Of a stretch of 64,000 nucleotides of DNA, positions 1-9,971 are shown piece by piece (the stretch's first letter is position 1; the number at the start of each line of letters is the position of its first letter). This DNA comes from Paenibacillus dendritiformis (GTDB taxonomy: Bacteria; Bacillota; Bacilli; Paenibacillales; Paenibacillaceae): assembly GCF_945605565.1 (NCBI RefSeq), contig NZ_OX216966.1, positions 1,991,001 through 2,055,000 of the forward strand, written 5' to 3'. Both the position numbers and the translations under genes were made by a program. The notes under the pieces are model-generated. The model did no database searches and was not told the origin of the DNA. It worked only from the letters and a program-made list of their open reading frames with translations.

Positions 1-945
1 TTGAATCTAGCAGACGGAATAGCAACCATGTGATGCCAACGACTTGTCCCCTAAACGCGCCCCTGAGCCGATGGGAGATTGCTTATAAGGCAGCCGAGGA
101 TATGCCCCGACTGGCTTCTGAATCAATGGGATAGTGACGCTAAGAAGAAACCGAAGCATGTACCGGGCGAGATGCTGATTCGATGGGATAGCGCCCCTAA
201 GGGAAAAGAGGCACCATCCCCGCCGGCGTGCCCTTGAGCCGATGGGAGATTGCTTATAAGGCAGCCGAGGATATGCCCCGACTGGCTTCTGAATCAACGG
301 GATAGGGTGGCGTTAAGGAAGAAAGCGAAGCATGTACCGGGCGAGTTGCTGATTCGATGGGATAGCGACCCTAAGGGAAAAGAGGCACCATCCCCGCCGG
401 CGTGCCCCTGAGCCGAAGGGAGATTGCTTATAAGACAGCCGAGGATATGCCCCGACTGGCTTCTGAATCAACGGGATAGTGACGCTAAGAAGAAACCGAA
501 GCATGTACCGGGCGAGATGCTGATTCGATGGGATAGCGACCCTAAGGGAAAAGAGGCACCATCCCCGCCGGCGTGCCCCTGAGCCGAAGGGAGATTGCTT
601 ATAAGACAGCCGAGGATATGCCCCGACTGGCTTCTGAATCAACGGGATAGTGACGCTAAGAAGAAACCGAAGCATGTACCGGGCGAGATGCTGATTCGAT
701 GGGATAGCGCCCCTAAGGGAAAAGAGGCACCATCCCCGCCGGCGTGCCCTTGAGCCGATGGGAGATTGCTTATAAGGCAGCCGAGGATATGCCCCGACTG
801 GCTTCTGAATCAACGGGATAGGGTGGCGTTAAGGAAGAAAGCGAAGCATGTACCGGGCGAGATGCTGATTCGACGGGATAGCGACCCTAAGGGAAAAGAG
901 GCAACCTCCCGGCCTGCACCCTGAACCAGGGGCTCGGGCATCCTC
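1..945. repeat. Hierarchical tandem repeat, 57-nt monomers in 171-nt trimers
   Basis: Five near-identical units follow each other; the landmark CTGGCTTCTGAATCAA recurs at about 111, 282, 457, 627 and 798, giving periods of 171, 175, 170 and 171. Each unit is itself three related monomers of about 57 nt (type A near 119, B near 178, C near 238 and so on) sharing a core close to CTGAnTCGATGGGATAG followed by CTAAGG. A decayed monomer is visible at 1-30, so the array probably continues to the left of the window. Because 171 is divisible by three, both strands stay open for long stretches (for example 313-813 minus), but no ribosome binding site or codon pattern supports a protein. From 945 to 1050 I see nothing else. 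Confidence 0.9.
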
Positions 946-1056
946 ACAGGCTTTACATCAAATGTAAGCTATGTGCTTCCATAATATACATATGTCCACT
1001 ACGAAAGGACGCATTAACCGCAGTGTCCGCATGTCAAAAACAAGAAAAAATAGTTG

Positions 1057-1084
1057 TTGATCTTTCGTTGGCATCGTTTATAAT
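1057..1084 (+). promoter_or_regulatory. Probable sigma-A promoter of the IclR gene
   Basis: TTGATC at 1057-1062, a 16-nt spacer and TATAAT at 1079-1084, about 80 nt before the GTG start of the IclR gene. Just downstream (about 1098-1120) an imperfect dyad ATAGA...TCTAT could be an operator, since IclR proteins usually regulate their own gene, but this is weak. Confidence 0.5.
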
Positions 1085-1166
1085 GATGAAAAATTATTTA
1101 TAGAAACAGTGTATCTATTATCGGTACAGAGGCCTTGCTGAATAAAAAAGGGGAAGAGGTGAGGAA

Positions 1167-1928
1167 GTGTCGCTCAAGACGCTGGCCAAATCGCTTGAAT
1201 TGCTTGATTGCTTTACATCGGATCATCCGATATGGGGGGTACGTGATTTAGCGAAGAAGCTGGGAATGCACCACTCGGTCGTGCATCGCATCGTAACGAC
1301 GTTCGAGCAGCACGGCTTTCTCATTCAGAACAGAGAGACGCAGAAATACCATCTTGGCTTGAAGCTGCTGGAGTACGGCAAGGTCGTCACCGATCAGCTC
1401 AACATTCAGCAATATTTTCAGCCGATTTTGAAGGAAATTGCGAATTCGACTGGGGAATCGGTGTACCTGAATATGCTGGAAGGGAAGGAGGGCGTCTGCG
1501 TATCCATCGTTCTCAGCTCGAAGGATATTCAATATCTGATTCCGGTCGGCGACCGTTCGCCGCTGTATGCCGGAGCTTCGCAGAAGGTCATGATGGCTTA
1601 CGTATCTGAGGAGCTTCAGGAGGAGATTATTCAGGAAGGCTTGACGGCCGTCACTTCTCGAACGATAACGGACTCGCTCCGCTTGCGGGCCCAATTGGCG
1701 CAAATCAAGGAGGAGGGCTGGTGCATTTCTGTCGGTGAATATACGGAAGATGTCGTCGGTATATCCGTTCCGATGCTGGACAGTCATCGCCGCATTCTTG
1801 GCTCCATTACGATTGCCGGACCAAGATACCGGATAGACGACGAGAGATGCGAGTCGTACTTGCGCATTTTGCTAGACCAAGTCCCTTTAATACGTCAAAG
1901 CTGCAATATTATATCGCATATGTGGTAA
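1167..1928 (+). CDS. IclR-family transcriptional regulator
   Basis: A 253-residue protein with the two-part IclR layout: an N-terminal winged helix-turn-helix (about residues 1-62, with the recognition-helix region around MHHSVVHRIVTTFEQHGF) and a C-terminal effector-binding domain (about 75-250, with the typical GDRSPLYAGASQKVMMAY and GISVPMLDSHRRILGSI segments). The start is a GTG preceded by a GAGGTGAGGA ribosome binding site. It stands at the head of a co-directional run of ABC transporter, peptidase, DUF1177 and aroM-like genes, so it probably senses the transported substrate or a breakdown product and controls that operon. Effector unknown. Confidence 0.9.
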   Translation: MSLKTLAKSLELLDCFTSDHPIWGVRDLAKKLGMHHSVVHRIVTTFEQHGFLIQNRETQKYHLGLKLLEYGKVVTDQLNIQQYFQPILKEIANSTGESVYLNMLEGKEGVCVSIVLSSKDIQYLIPVGDRSPLYAGASQKVMMAYVSEELQEEIIQEGLTAVTSRTITDSLRLRAQLAQIKEEGWCISVGEYTEDVVGISVPMLDSHRRILGSITIAGPRYRIDDERCESYLRILLDQVPLIRQSCNIISHMW

Positions 1929-2002
1929 CCAGGGTTCATATTTTTACACAGCTGCACTTTATTTAGATAATGAGATACCGCTTTAAAGGGGGAGGGGTTG
2001 CT

Positions 2003-3013
2003 TTGCTACAATTCATTACTCGACGTCTGTTATACCTCATTCCAAGCTTGCTCGGCATCGTGCTCATCACGTTCATTCTGTCCAGAGTGCTGCCGGGCGA
2101 CCCTGCTCTGATGATTGCCGGAGAGCAAGCGCCGCAGCATGTGGTGGAGAACATTCGCGCTCAGCTCGGGCTGAACGAGCCGCTGTACGTTCAGTTCGGC
2201 GCTTATATCAAACAGCTGGCGCAAGGGGATCTGGGGATCGCTTGGCACACGGGACATACGGTGGTAGAGGATTTCGCCGTCCGTCTGCCGGCCACGATTG
2301 AGCTTGGCTTCGCCAGTCTGTTGATTGCGTTATTGGTGGCCATTCCGGTTGGCATCGTGGCCGCCACGAAAAAAGAATCGATCGTGGATCACATCTCCCG
2401 CGTTTTTTCACTTATCGGCGCCTGCATGCCGGTTTTCTGGCTGGGACTGCTGCTCATCCTGTTCTTCTATTCCAAGCTTGGCATTGCGCCTGCTCCTATG
2501 GGCCGAATCGGCGGAGATATCCTCCCGCCCACGCATATTACCGGATTATTTCTTGTGGACAGCTTGCTTACGGCTGATTGGGTGGCCTTCAAGCAATCCT
2601 TATCGCATCTTATCCTTCCGGCCATTTGCCTTAGCGCCGGCACGATGGCCATCATCGCCCGCATGATGCGTTCCAGCATGCTGGAGGTCATCGGCCAGGA
2701 TTATATCCGGACGGCCCGCGCCAAAGGGCTCAACGAACGTTCCGTCGTGTACAAGCATGCTCTGGCCAATGCTTCGATCCCGACGATTACAATGGTCGGC
2801 CTCCAGATTGGTTACCTGCTCGGGGGCGCGGTCATTACGGAAACGATCTTCGCCTGGCCCGGCGTCGGAAGCTATGTCACGGAGTCGATTCTCGCGACGG
2901 ATTATGCCCCAATTCAGGCGTTCACGCTGCTAAGCGCCGTCGTATACAGCGGCATCAATTTGCTGGTCGATCTCATATATGGCTTGATCGATCCACGCAT
3001 TCGCTATGAATAA
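2003..3013 (+). CDS. Dipeptide/oligopeptide-type ABC transporter permease (DppB-like)
   Basis: Integral membrane permease of about 336 residues. It starts with a membrane helix (LLYLIPSLLGIVLITFIL), has the DppB/OppB segment PGDPALMIAGEQAPQ, several further helices, and a binding-protein-dependent permease loop (about DYIRTARAKGLNERSVVYKHALANA) that docks on the ATPases. I place the start at TTG 2003, which follows a GGGGGAGGGG ribosome binding site; an in-frame ATG at 1970 lacks one. First transport gene of the operon; pairs with the next permease to form the pore of the importer. Confidence 0.9.
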   Translation: MLQFITRRLLYLIPSLLGIVLITFILSRVLPGDPALMIAGEQAPQHVVENIRAQLGLNEPLYVQFGAYIKQLAQGDLGIAWHTGHTVVEDFAVRLPATIELGFASLLIALLVAIPVGIVAATKKESIVDHISRVFSLIGACMPVFWLGLLLILFFYSKLGIAPAPMGRIGGDILPPTHITGLFLVDSLLTADWVAFKQSLSHLILPAICLSAGTMAIIARMMRSSMLEVIGQDYIRTARAKGLNERSVVYKHALANASIPTITMVGLQIGYLLGGAVITETIFAWPGVGSYVTESILATDYAPIQAFTLLSAVVYSGINLLVDLIYGLIDPRIRYE

Positions 3014-3051
3014 TCCATCTCTCATGTCATGACATCTTAGGAGGTGCAACC

Positions 3052-3975
3052 GTGATGAAAGCATCAACCTCATCGTCCGCTGCAATCGCGGCGGCGAGCG
3101 ACACGTCCATGCTGCAGGAGTTCTGGTATGGGCTGCGGCAGTGGAGCAAGCTGTTCCTTCGCAACAAGCTTGCTGCGCTCGGCCTCTTCCTGATCGTGCT
3201 GTGGACGCTCCTGGCCATCGCCGCGCCGCTGGTCGCGCCCTATGCGCCGGATGCCACGCAGTTGGATGCGAAGCTGCAAGGTCCGAGCGGGGAGCATTGG
3301 TTCGGGACCGACCAATTCGGCCGGGATATTTTCAGCCGTGTGGTGTACGCTGCACGCATATCGATCTGGACCGGGCTTATCGCCGTCGGAATTTCCTTCT
3401 TCATCGGCGTTCCGCTCGGCGGCATCGCCGCTTATTACGGCGGCTGGATCGGGAATGTGATTATGCGCGTCATGGATATTTTTCTGGCGTTCCCTTCGCT
3501 CATTCTGGCGATGGCGATCGCGGCCGCCATGGGCCCTGGCCTCATCAGCGCGATGATGGCCGTTGGCGTCGTCGGCATTCCGGAGTTCGCCCGTCTCATG
3601 TACAGCCAGACCATCTATTTGAAGGAACGCGAATTCGTGGAGGCGAGCCGCTCCATTGGCGTCAAGGACGGCACCATTCTTGTCCGGCATATTTTCCCGA
3701 ATGCGCTGGCGCCGCTGCTCGTTCGCATTACGCTCGGGATGGGCTTCGCCATCTTGACGGCGGCGAGCTTGAGCTTCCTCGGTCTCGGCGTGCGTCCGCC
3801 GCTGGCGGAGTGGGGGGCCATGATATCCGAAGGCCGCGAGTACATTATTACCGGCGAATGGTGGCTGGTCACGTTCCCGGGGCTTGCCATCGCAACAACG
3901 ATTCTTGGCTTCAATCTGCTTGGCGACGGACTGCGCGACGTACTTGATCCGCGGCTGCGCACAAGCCGGAAATAA
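3052..3975 (+). CDS. Dipeptide/oligopeptide-type ABC transporter permease (DppC-like)
   Basis: Second permease subunit, 307 residues, with the N-terminal OppC-type region (FLRNKLAALGLFLIVLW) and the motif GPSGEHWFGTDQFGRDIFSR typical of DppC/OppC. The EAA-type loop is about FVEASRSIGVKDGTILVRHI. An AGGAGGTG ribosome binding site precedes a GTG-ATG pair (3052 and 3055); either codon could initiate. It lies 38 nt after the DppB-like gene and 38 nt before the binding-protein gene. Confidence 0.9.
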   Translation: MMKASTSSSAAIAAASDTSMLQEFWYGLRQWSKLFLRNKLAALGLFLIVLWTLLAIAAPLVAPYAPDATQLDAKLQGPSGEHWFGTDQFGRDIFSRVVYAARISIWTGLIAVGISFFIGVPLGGIAAYYGGWIGNVIMRVMDIFLAFPSLILAMAIAAAMGPGLISAMMAVGVVGIPEFARLMYSQTIYLKEREFVEASRSIGVKDGTILVRHIFPNALAPLLVRITLGMGFAILTAASLSFLGLGVRPPLAEWGAMISEGREYIITGEWWLVTFPGLAIATTILGFNLLGDGLRDVLDPRLRTSRK

Positions 3976-4013
3976 GCGAAATTTTTCAGTCGAATATTCA
4001 GGGGGAGGAAACA

Positions 4014-5612
4014 ATGATGAAACGAAGCAACTTGACGATGGCCCTTGTATTGACACTCATCTTGGCTCTGGTTGCGGGCTGCGCGCCGAAGGCGAACCAG
4101 TCCGGGGGAGACAGCGCCACCGGCTCTGGCGAACAAACGAACGCGACCGGCAGCAAAACGCTGACCGTAGCCTATTCCGAAGGCGGGCAGACGCTCGATC
4201 CGGCGGAAGCGAACGATCTGACGTCGGATACGCTGGTGCTGTCCACGTATGATCAGCTCGTCACGTATGGCGTCAAAAACGTAGATGGCGCGGATATCGC
4301 CGCCACCGAAGAAATCAAGCCGATGCTAGCTGAGTCGTGGGACGTATCCGATGACCAGAAGACGTATACGTTCAAGCTGCGCCAGGACGTGAAGTTCCAT
4401 AGCGGCAATCCGCTCGATGCGGATGCGGTCGTGTTCTCGCTCGATCATATCAAAAACTCGAACTCGGGCGGATTCCTGTATCAGCAAGCCTCCATCGAGT
4501 CGTACCGCAAGGTGGACGACCATACGGTGGAAGTGAAGCTGGAGCGCCCGAACCATATGTTCTTGCAAATTTTGGCGATGTATTCCTTCTCCGTCATCGA
4601 CCCGAAAGCGATCGAAGGGGATGCGAATGAATTTCTGAAGACGAAGACGGCAGGATCCGGGCCATTCAAGCTGGAGAAATGGGATCCTTCCTCTGAGGCG
4701 GTATTCGTGGCGAACGACGATTACTGGCAGGAGCGCGCCAAGCTGGACAAAGTCGTCATGAAGTTCATGAAGGAAGCTTCGTCCCGCACGATGATGCTGA
4801 ACAAGGGCGATATCGACCTGGCCATGGAGATTCCGCCGAAGGATGTCGATACGTTGAAGCAGAACAACGGGCTCACTGTACGCTCTGATGCGAGCAACCG
4901 CATTTTGTACATGGGTCTGAACAATAACATGAAGCCGTTCGACAATCCGAAGGTGCGCCAGGCGATCGCCTACGCGATTCCGCAGGATGCGCTCTTGAAG
5001 GATGTCATGTACGGACAAGCCAAGCAAATGAAGAGCATTGTGGCAAGCAATACGCCGGGCTTTTCCGATAATGGCTACGAGTATGAATACAATCTGGACA
5101 AAGCGAAGGAGCTGCTGAAGGAAGCGGGCTACGAGAATGGCTTCTCCTTCGACTTCACGCTCGGCTCCGGGTTCAAAGACTGGGAAGATGCCGCTACGGT
5201 CATTCAAGCGGAGCTGAAAAAGATCGGCGTTACGATGAACATCAACAAGCTGGCGCGCGCGCAGTTCCTGGAGCAGCTTCGCACCGGCAACGTGCAATCC
5301 TTCATGTCGAAATGGACCTCTTTCGTCAACGATCCGGAATATCATCTCGGATTCCTGGTAGATAGCGAGAGCTCGTCCAACTACGTTCATTACGATAATG
5401 CGAAGGTCAATGAGCTGTTGGATCTGGCAGCCGTCGAGACGGACATGACGAAGCGCAATGCCATGTATGATGAGATTCAGGGCTTGATCAATGCGGACAT
5501 GCCTTATGTGTACATGTACGAGTACAACCGTCTCGTAGCGTTCAACAACGACGTGAAGGGTTATATTTTCTTCCCGGATGAATGCTTGCGTTTTTACCCG
5601 CTTTCCAAATAA
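4014..5612 (+). CDS. Extracellular solute-binding lipoprotein, family 5 (DppA/OppA-like)
   Basis: A 532-residue lipoprotein. The N-terminus has a hydrophobic stretch ending in a lipobox (LVAGC, Cys near residue 23), then a low-complexity Gly/Ser/Thr linker typical of Gram-positive binding proteins. The mature part has family 5 signatures such as AESWDVSDDQKTYTFKLRQD and VRFHSG-like KFHSGNPLDADAVVFS. It captures the substrate outside the membrane and delivers it to the permeases. Family members bind peptides, nickel, sugars or opines, so the ligand cannot be read; the neighbouring peptidase suggests a peptide or N-acyl amino acid. GGGGGAGG ribosome binding site before ATGATG. Confidence 0.92.
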   Translation: MMKRSNLTMALVLTLILALVAGCAPKANQSGGDSATGSGEQTNATGSKTLTVAYSEGGQTLDPAEANDLTSDTLVLSTYDQLVTYGVKNVDGADIAATEEIKPMLAESWDVSDDQKTYTFKLRQDVKFHSGNPLDADAVVFSLDHIKNSNSGGFLYQQASIESYRKVDDHTVEVKLERPNHMFLQILAMYSFSVIDPKAIEGDANEFLKTKTAGSGPFKLEKWDPSSEAVFVANDDYWQERAKLDKVVMKFMKEASSRTMMLNKGDIDLAMEIPPKDVDTLKQNNGLTVRSDASNRILYMGLNNNMKPFDNPKVRQAIAYAIPQDALLKDVMYGQAKQMKSIVASNTPGFSDNGYEYEYNLDKAKELLKEAGYENGFSFDFTLGSGFKDWEDAATVIQAELKKIGVTMNINKLARAQFLEQLRTGNVQSFMSKWTSFVNDPEYHLGFLVDSESSSNYVHYDNAKVNELLDLAAVETDMTKRNAMYDEIQGLINADMPYVYMYEYNRLVAFNNDVKGYIFFPDECLRFYPLSK

Positions 5613-5656
5613 AGAGATAACGATCGCAATGGATATGGATACAGGAGGGGATTACG

Positions 5657-6916
5657 GTGAACGAATGGAAGCAACGCTGGATAGACGAAGTGGAACAACG
5701 CCAGGACGAATTGCTGGGATTATGCTCGAAGCTGATTCAATTCCCGACGGAAAATCCGCCTGGAGACTCGCGTGACATCAGTCAGTTCATTATCGACTAC
5801 TTGGCCGAGGTTGGCATCGAGACCAAGGTGTATGACGCTGGTGACAACATGCTCAATCTCATTGCTACGATTGGCGATGAATCGGCATCGGAACGCCATT
5901 TGATCTATTGCGGCCATACCGATGTCGTGCCGGCAGGCGACCGCTCCCGCTGGGACTTCGATCCGTTCTCCGGCGAAGTGCGGGACGGCTATGTGCTCGG
6001 ACGCGGGGCCAGCGACATGAAATGCGGCCTGGCCGGGCTCATCTTCAGCGTCAAGCTGCTGAAGGAGCTGCAGATTCCGCTCAAAGGCAGACTATCGCTG
6101 CTTATCGTGCCGGATGAAGAGACCGGCGGGCATCTCGGCGTACCGTGGGTGTTCGATCGGAAGCTGATTCATGGCACGGCGGCGGTTATCGCCGAGCCGT
6201 CGCATCCGCTTCATCCGACGATCGGGCAGAAGGGTAGCTGCTGGTTCAACTTCACGGTGACAGGCACGCCGGGCCACGGCAGCCTGTCCCCTATCCTCGG
6301 GGACAATGCAATTATGAAGGCGGCCGCAGCCGTTCAGGCGCTGCAGCAGCTGCATCAGTATCCGGTCGAGCTGCCAGAGGAAGTGAAGGATATTATCGAA
6401 GTGACGAAGCGTTATATCGCGGAAAAAGAAAATGCCGATTTCTCCGCCATCATCGATCGCGTGTCGGTCAATGTCGGCTTGATCGAAGGTGGAACGAAGA
6501 CGAACGTCGTGCCTGACCGCTGCACGGTCAGCGTCGATACGCGCCTTCCGTTCGGCGTCGAGCCGGCCCAGGTGCTGGCTGAGGCGAAGCAGCTGCTGTC
6601 CGCTATCGGCATCGAGACAGAGCTTCATCCGGAAGGCTTCCAGGGGCTGGCGAACTGGACGCCGCCGACGGACCCGATCGTGGAGGAACTCGTGCAGCAT
6701 ATCTGCGACGTGAAGCAGGAAGAAGGCTACGGCGTCCTGCAATGGGCATCCAGCGATGCGCGGCATTTCCGCCGTGCCGGCATTCCGGTGCTGCAATACG
6801 GCCCTGCCGAGCTGTCCACCATTCACGGCTTCAATGAGAAGGCGCCGGTGCAGGACGTGGTGGACGCGGCCAAGGTGTACACGCTGACGGCGCTCAGCTA
6901 CTTGGGTGGTGAGTAA
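5657..6916 (+). CDS. M20-family metallopeptidase (ArgE/DapE/ACY1-like)
   Basis: A 419-residue di-zinc amidohydrolase. Visible active-site motifs: [10 protein letters not shown] (His87, Asp89), GASDMKCG (Asp120 bridging ligand), PDEETGG (Glu154 catalytic base, Glu155), AEPS (Glu180) and a C-terminal STIHGFNE histidine. The middle region (about 195-320) is the dimerisation lid. Family members hydrolyse N-acyl amino acids, N-succinyl-diaminopimelate or dipeptides. Its place between binding protein and ATPases in one operon suggests that it cleaves the imported compound in the cytoplasm. GTG start after an AGGAGGGG ribosome binding site; the following ATPase gene begins 2 nt after its stop. Confidence 0.88.
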   Translation: MNEWKQRWIDEVEQRQDELLGLCSKLIQFPTENPPGDSRDISQFIIDYLAEVGIETKVYDAGDNMLNLIATIGDESASERHLIYCGHTDVVPAGDRSRWDFDPFSGEVRDGYVLGRGASDMKCGLAGLIFSVKLLKELQIPLKGRLSLLIVPDEETGGHLGVPWVFDRKLIHGTAAVIAEPSHPLHPTIGQKGSCWFNFTVTGTPGHGSLSPILGDNAIMKAAAAVQALQQLHQYPVELPEEVKDIIEVTKRYIAEKENADFSAIIDRVSVNVGLIEGGTKTNVVPDRCTVSVDTRLPFGVEPAQVLAEAKQLLSAIGIETELHPEGFQGLANWTPPTDPIVEELVQHICDVKQEEGYGVLQWASSDARHFRRAGIPVLQYGPAELSTIHGFNEKAPVQDVVDAAKVYTLTALSYLGGE

Positions 6917-6917
6917 C

Positions 6918-7898
6918 ATGGAACCGGTGCTGGCAGTCGAACAGCTGGAAACGGAATTTGTTACGAACGGGGGCGTCTTTAAGGCGGTGGACGGCGTAAG
7001 CTTCCACGTGCACCAAGGGGAGACGCTCGGCGTTGTCGGCGAATCGGGCTGCGGCAAAAGCGTCACTTCCTTGTCCATCATGGGGCTTCTCCCGAAGAAA
7101 ATCGGCCGGGTGAAGGGCGGACGCATTCAGTTCCATGGGAACGACCTGCTGCAAGTCCCGGAAAAGAAAATGAGGTCCATTCGCGGCAACCGGATCGCGA
7201 TGATCTTCCAGGAGCCGATGACCTCGCTCAATCCGGTGTTCCGGATCGGCGATCAACTGGCCGAGTCCATCCAGCTTCATAAGAAGCTGAAGCGCAAGGA
7301 AGCGATGCGGCATGCCGTCGACATGCTGCGCAAGGTCGGCATTCCGCATCCCGAGTCGGTGGCGCAGGAATATCCGCACCAGCTCTCGGGCGGGATGCGC
7401 CAGCGGGTCATGATCGCGATGGCGATGTCCTGCAATCCGGAGGTGCTGATCGCGGATGAGCCGACGACAGCGCTTGACGTGACCATACAAGCGCAAATTT
7501 TGGATTTGATGCGGCAGCTGCAGGAGGAAGAGAAGACGTCCATCCTGCTCATTACCCACGACCTCGGGGTTGTCGCCGAGATGTGCCACCGCGTCGTCGT
7601 CATGTACGCGGGGCAGGTCGTGGAAGAGGCGGATGTGGACACGCTCTTCGAATCGCCGCAGCATCCGTATACGCAGGGGCTGCTGGCCTCGCTGCCGCAG
7701 CTTGCCGGGGAGCAGGAGCGGCTGGAGTCGATACCCGGCACCGTGCCGAGTCCGCTGCAGATGCCGCCGGGCTGCCGCTTCGCCCCGCGCTGCAAATACC
7801 GGACGGAAGCATGCGATCAGGCTCAGCCCGCGCTGACGGACCTGGGCGGCGGGCACCGCTGCCGGTGTCTGCTCGTCGAGAAGGGGGTGGCGCGATGA
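6918..7898 (+). CDS. Dipeptide/oligopeptide ABC transporter ATPase (DppD-like)
   Basis: ABC ATPase of about 326 residues: Walker A GESGCGKS (about 41-48), Q-loop [10 protein letters not shown], signature LSGGMRQR, Walker [13 protein letters not shown] and H-loop ITHD. The C-terminus carries the oligopeptide-transporter extension with a Cys-rich patch (PGCRFAPRC...C...CRC). I choose ATG 6918 because it has GGTGGTGAG upstream; a GTG at 6906 would overlap the peptidase. It overlaps the next ATPase gene by 4 nt (ATGA), so the two are translationally coupled and probably form a heterodimer. Confidence 0.9.
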   Translation: MEPVLAVEQLETEFVTNGGVFKAVDGVSFHVHQGETLGVVGESGCGKSVTSLSIMGLLPKKIGRVKGGRIQFHGNDLLQVPEKKMRSIRGNRIAMIFQEPMTSLNPVFRIGDQLAESIQLHKKLKRKEAMRHAVDMLRKVGIPHPESVAQEYPHQLSGGMRQRVMIAMAMSCNPEVLIADEPTTALDVTIQAQILDLMRQLQEEEKTSILLITHDLGVVAEMCHRVVVMYAGQVVEEADVDTLFESPQHPYTQGLLASLPQLAGEQERLESIPGTVPSPLQMPPGCRFAPRCKYRTEACDQAQPALTDLGGGHRCRCLLVEKGVAR

Positions 7899-8860
7899 CG
7901 GCATTGCTGCAAGTTCGCAATCTGAAAAAGCATTATCCGATTCGCAAAGGGCTGCTGAATAAGCAGGTCGGCTCCGTGAAATCGGTGGATGGCTTGAACT
8001 TCGATATCTATGAAGGCGAGACCTTCGGCATCGTCGGTGAATCCGGCTGCGGCAAGTCGACGACAGGCCGCTCCGTCTTGCGCCTGATTGAACCGACGGA
8101 AGGCGAAGTCTGGTTCCAGGGACGCAATATTATGGCTCTCTCTCCGAAGGAGCTGCGCCTGCTGCGCCCCGAGATGAGCATGATCTTCCAGGATCCGTAC
8201 GCGTCGCTGAATCCGCGCTGGACCGTTCAGCGCATCCTGGAGGAGCCGCTGCAGACGCATCAATCGACGATGCGGTCCTCGGATCGGAAGCAGCGCGTGC
8301 AGGAACTGATGGAGCGGGTAGGACTGTCCGCATTTCAAGCGAACCGATTTCCGCATGAATTTTCGGGCGGCCAGCGGCAGCGCGTCGGCATCGCCCGCGC
8401 CCTGGCGCTCAACCCGAAGTTCATCGTCTGCGACGAGCCGGTCTCGGCGCTGGACGTATCGATTCAGTCGCAGGTGCTTAACCTGATGCAGGATTTGCAA
8501 GAGCAAGAGAAGCTGACCTATATGTTCATTTCTCATGATTTATCGGTCGTGAAGTTCCTGTGCACGCGGGTCGGCGTCATGTATCTTGGCAAAATGGTCG
8601 AGCTGGCGCCGAAGCGGAAGCTGTATGCGAATCCGCTCCATCCTTATACGAAGGCGCTCATGTCGGCGGTGCCTGTACCGAACCCGAAGGCGAAGAAGGA
8701 GCGCATCGTCTTGTCCGGCGAAGTGCCGAGCGCCAAAAATCCGCCGCAAGGCTGCGCCTTCCATCTTCGCTGCCCGATTGCGTCGGAGCGCTGCCGCACC
8801 GTCCAGCCGGAATGGCGGGAGGCGGATGAAGGGCATTGGGTGGCCTGCCATCATATCTAA
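7895..8860 (+). CDS. Dipeptide/oligopeptide ABC transporter ATPase (DppF-like)
   Basis: Second ABC ATPase, 321 residues: Walker A GESGCGKS (about 48-55), Q-loop [10 protein letters not shown], signature FSGGQRQR, Walker [14 protein letters not shown]-loop ISHD, and the C-terminal oligopeptide extension [15 protein letters not shown]. The start is ATG 7895 with a GAAGGGGGTGG ribosome binding site; a reading frame open much further upstream is only the antisense-like shadow of the DppD gene. It completes a five-part importer (binding protein, two permeases, two ATPases). Confidence 0.9.
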   Translation: MTALLQVRNLKKHYPIRKGLLNKQVGSVKSVDGLNFDIYEGETFGIVGESGCGKSTTGRSVLRLIEPTEGEVWFQGRNIMALSPKELRLLRPEMSMIFQDPYASLNPRWTVQRILEEPLQTHQSTMRSSDRKQRVQELMERVGLSAFQANRFPHEFSGGQRQRVGIARALALNPKFIVCDEPVSALDVSIQSQVLNLMQDLQEQEKLTYMFISHDLSVVKFLCTRVGVMYLGKMVELAPKRKLYANPLHPYTKALMSAVPVPNPKAKKERIVLSGEVPSAKNPPQGCAFHLRCPIASERCRTVQPEWREADEGHWVACHHI

Positions 8861-8962
8861 GGCAGGCCCGTCTAAGGCAGGTCGGGCGAGGCAAACAGGT
8901 TGCGCTGCAATGTAACTATGATATCGACAACTATGACATCGAGCGGAAAGGAAGAGAGAATC

Positions 8963-9907
8963 ATGGCTTTACTGCAAACGTTGCGAATCTATGAAGCGGT
9001 AGACAATGCATTTACATCCGGCGAGGCGGTGAAGGAGCTGTTCAAGCCTTATCCGCTGGCTGACGTGAGCGTCCAGCGGGTTCATGGCGAGAAGGGATTT
9101 ACGGATTTCATCCGCATCCTTATCCCGGGGACGGAAGGCAAGCACGGAGGCGGACAAGCGCCGAGCTTCGGCATCGTAGGCCGGCTGGGCGGCTTGGGCG
9201 CCCGGCCGCAGCGCATCGGGCTCGTCTCCGATGGCGACGGCGCGATTGCGGCGCTGTCGGCCGCATTGAAGCTGGCCGACATGAGCGTGAAGGGCGACCG
9301 GTTACAAGGGGATGTATACATTACGACCCACATCTGCCCGGACGCGCCTACCTTGCCGCATGAGCCGGTCGATTTCATGGATTCGCCCGTGGATATTGCA
9401 ACGATGAACGAATACGAGGTGCTGGACGAGATGGAAGCGGTGTTGTCCATCGATACGACCAAAGGCAACCGCGTCATCAATCATAAAGGAATCGCCATTT
9501 CCCCGACGGTGAAGGAAGGCTATATCTTGCGCGTCAGCGATGATCTGCTTCGCATCATGGAGATGACGACCGGACAGCTTCCGGTCACGTTCCCGGTGAC
9601 GATGCAGGACATTACGCCGTACGGCAACGGACTCTATCATATTAACAGCATCCTGCAGCCTTGCGTCACGACCGCTGCGCCGGTCGTCGGCGTCGCGATT
9701 ACCGCGCAATCGACAGTGCCCGGCTGCGGGACAGGGGCAAGTCATGAAGTCGATATCGCGCTCGCCGCGCGCTTCGCGGTGGAAGTCGCCAAGGAATTCA
9801 CGAATGGAGTCTGTTCCTTCTATAATAAGGAGGAGTTCGAGCATATGCTTAACCTGTATGGGCCGATGAATGCGCTGCAGACGTTGGGAAAAACGGTGCA
9901 AGCTTAA
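8963..9907 (+). CDS. DUF1177 family protein
   Basis: A 314-residue cytoplasmic-looking protein that I recognise as DUF1177, a family with no established reaction. Conserved-looking stretches include GGQAPSFGIVGRLGGLGARP, VSDGDGAIAALSAALKLADM, ITTHICPDAPT-type THICPDAPTLPHEPVDFMDS and a glycine-rich PGCGTGASHEVDIALA near the C-terminus. The His/Cys/Asp residues in THICPDAP and the Asp-rich VSDGDGA hint at an enzyme, possibly metal dependent, but this is a guess. The start ATG 8963 follows GGAAAGGAAGAG. It lies 102 nt after the transporter and directly before the AroM-like gene, so the two probably work in one pathway. Confidence 0.85.
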   Translation: MALLQTLRIYEAVDNAFTSGEAVKELFKPYPLADVSVQRVHGEKGFTDFIRILIPGTEGKHGGGQAPSFGIVGRLGGLGARPQRIGLVSDGDGAIAALSAALKLADMSVKGDRLQGDVYITTHICPDAPTLPHEPVDFMDSPVDIATMNEYEVLDEMEAVLSIDTTKGNRVINHKGIAISPTVKEGYILRVSDDLLRIMEMTTGQLPVTFPVTMQDITPYGNGLYHINSILQPCVTTAAPVVGVAITAQSTVPGCGTGASHEVDIALAARFAVEVAKEFTNGVCSFYNKEEFEHMLNLYGPMNALQTLGKTVQA

Positions 9908-9971
9908 CCCTGCGAGGTCATTCGCCGTGTGGCTTAAGGCCCCGCCGCAAGAGAGAAAGGAGGCAGCCGGG

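Noticed and set aside
7..813. Long open frames on the minus strand reading MIQKPVGAYPRLPYKQSP repeatedly
   Set aside because: They exist because the 171-nt repeat period is divisible by three. No ribosome binding site, ends vary with single-base length changes between units, and the translation merely mirrors the repeat.
1..945. Repeat array as a possible CRISPR
   Set aside because: The segments between cores are themselves repeated in every unit, not unique spacers, and no cas genes are nearby.
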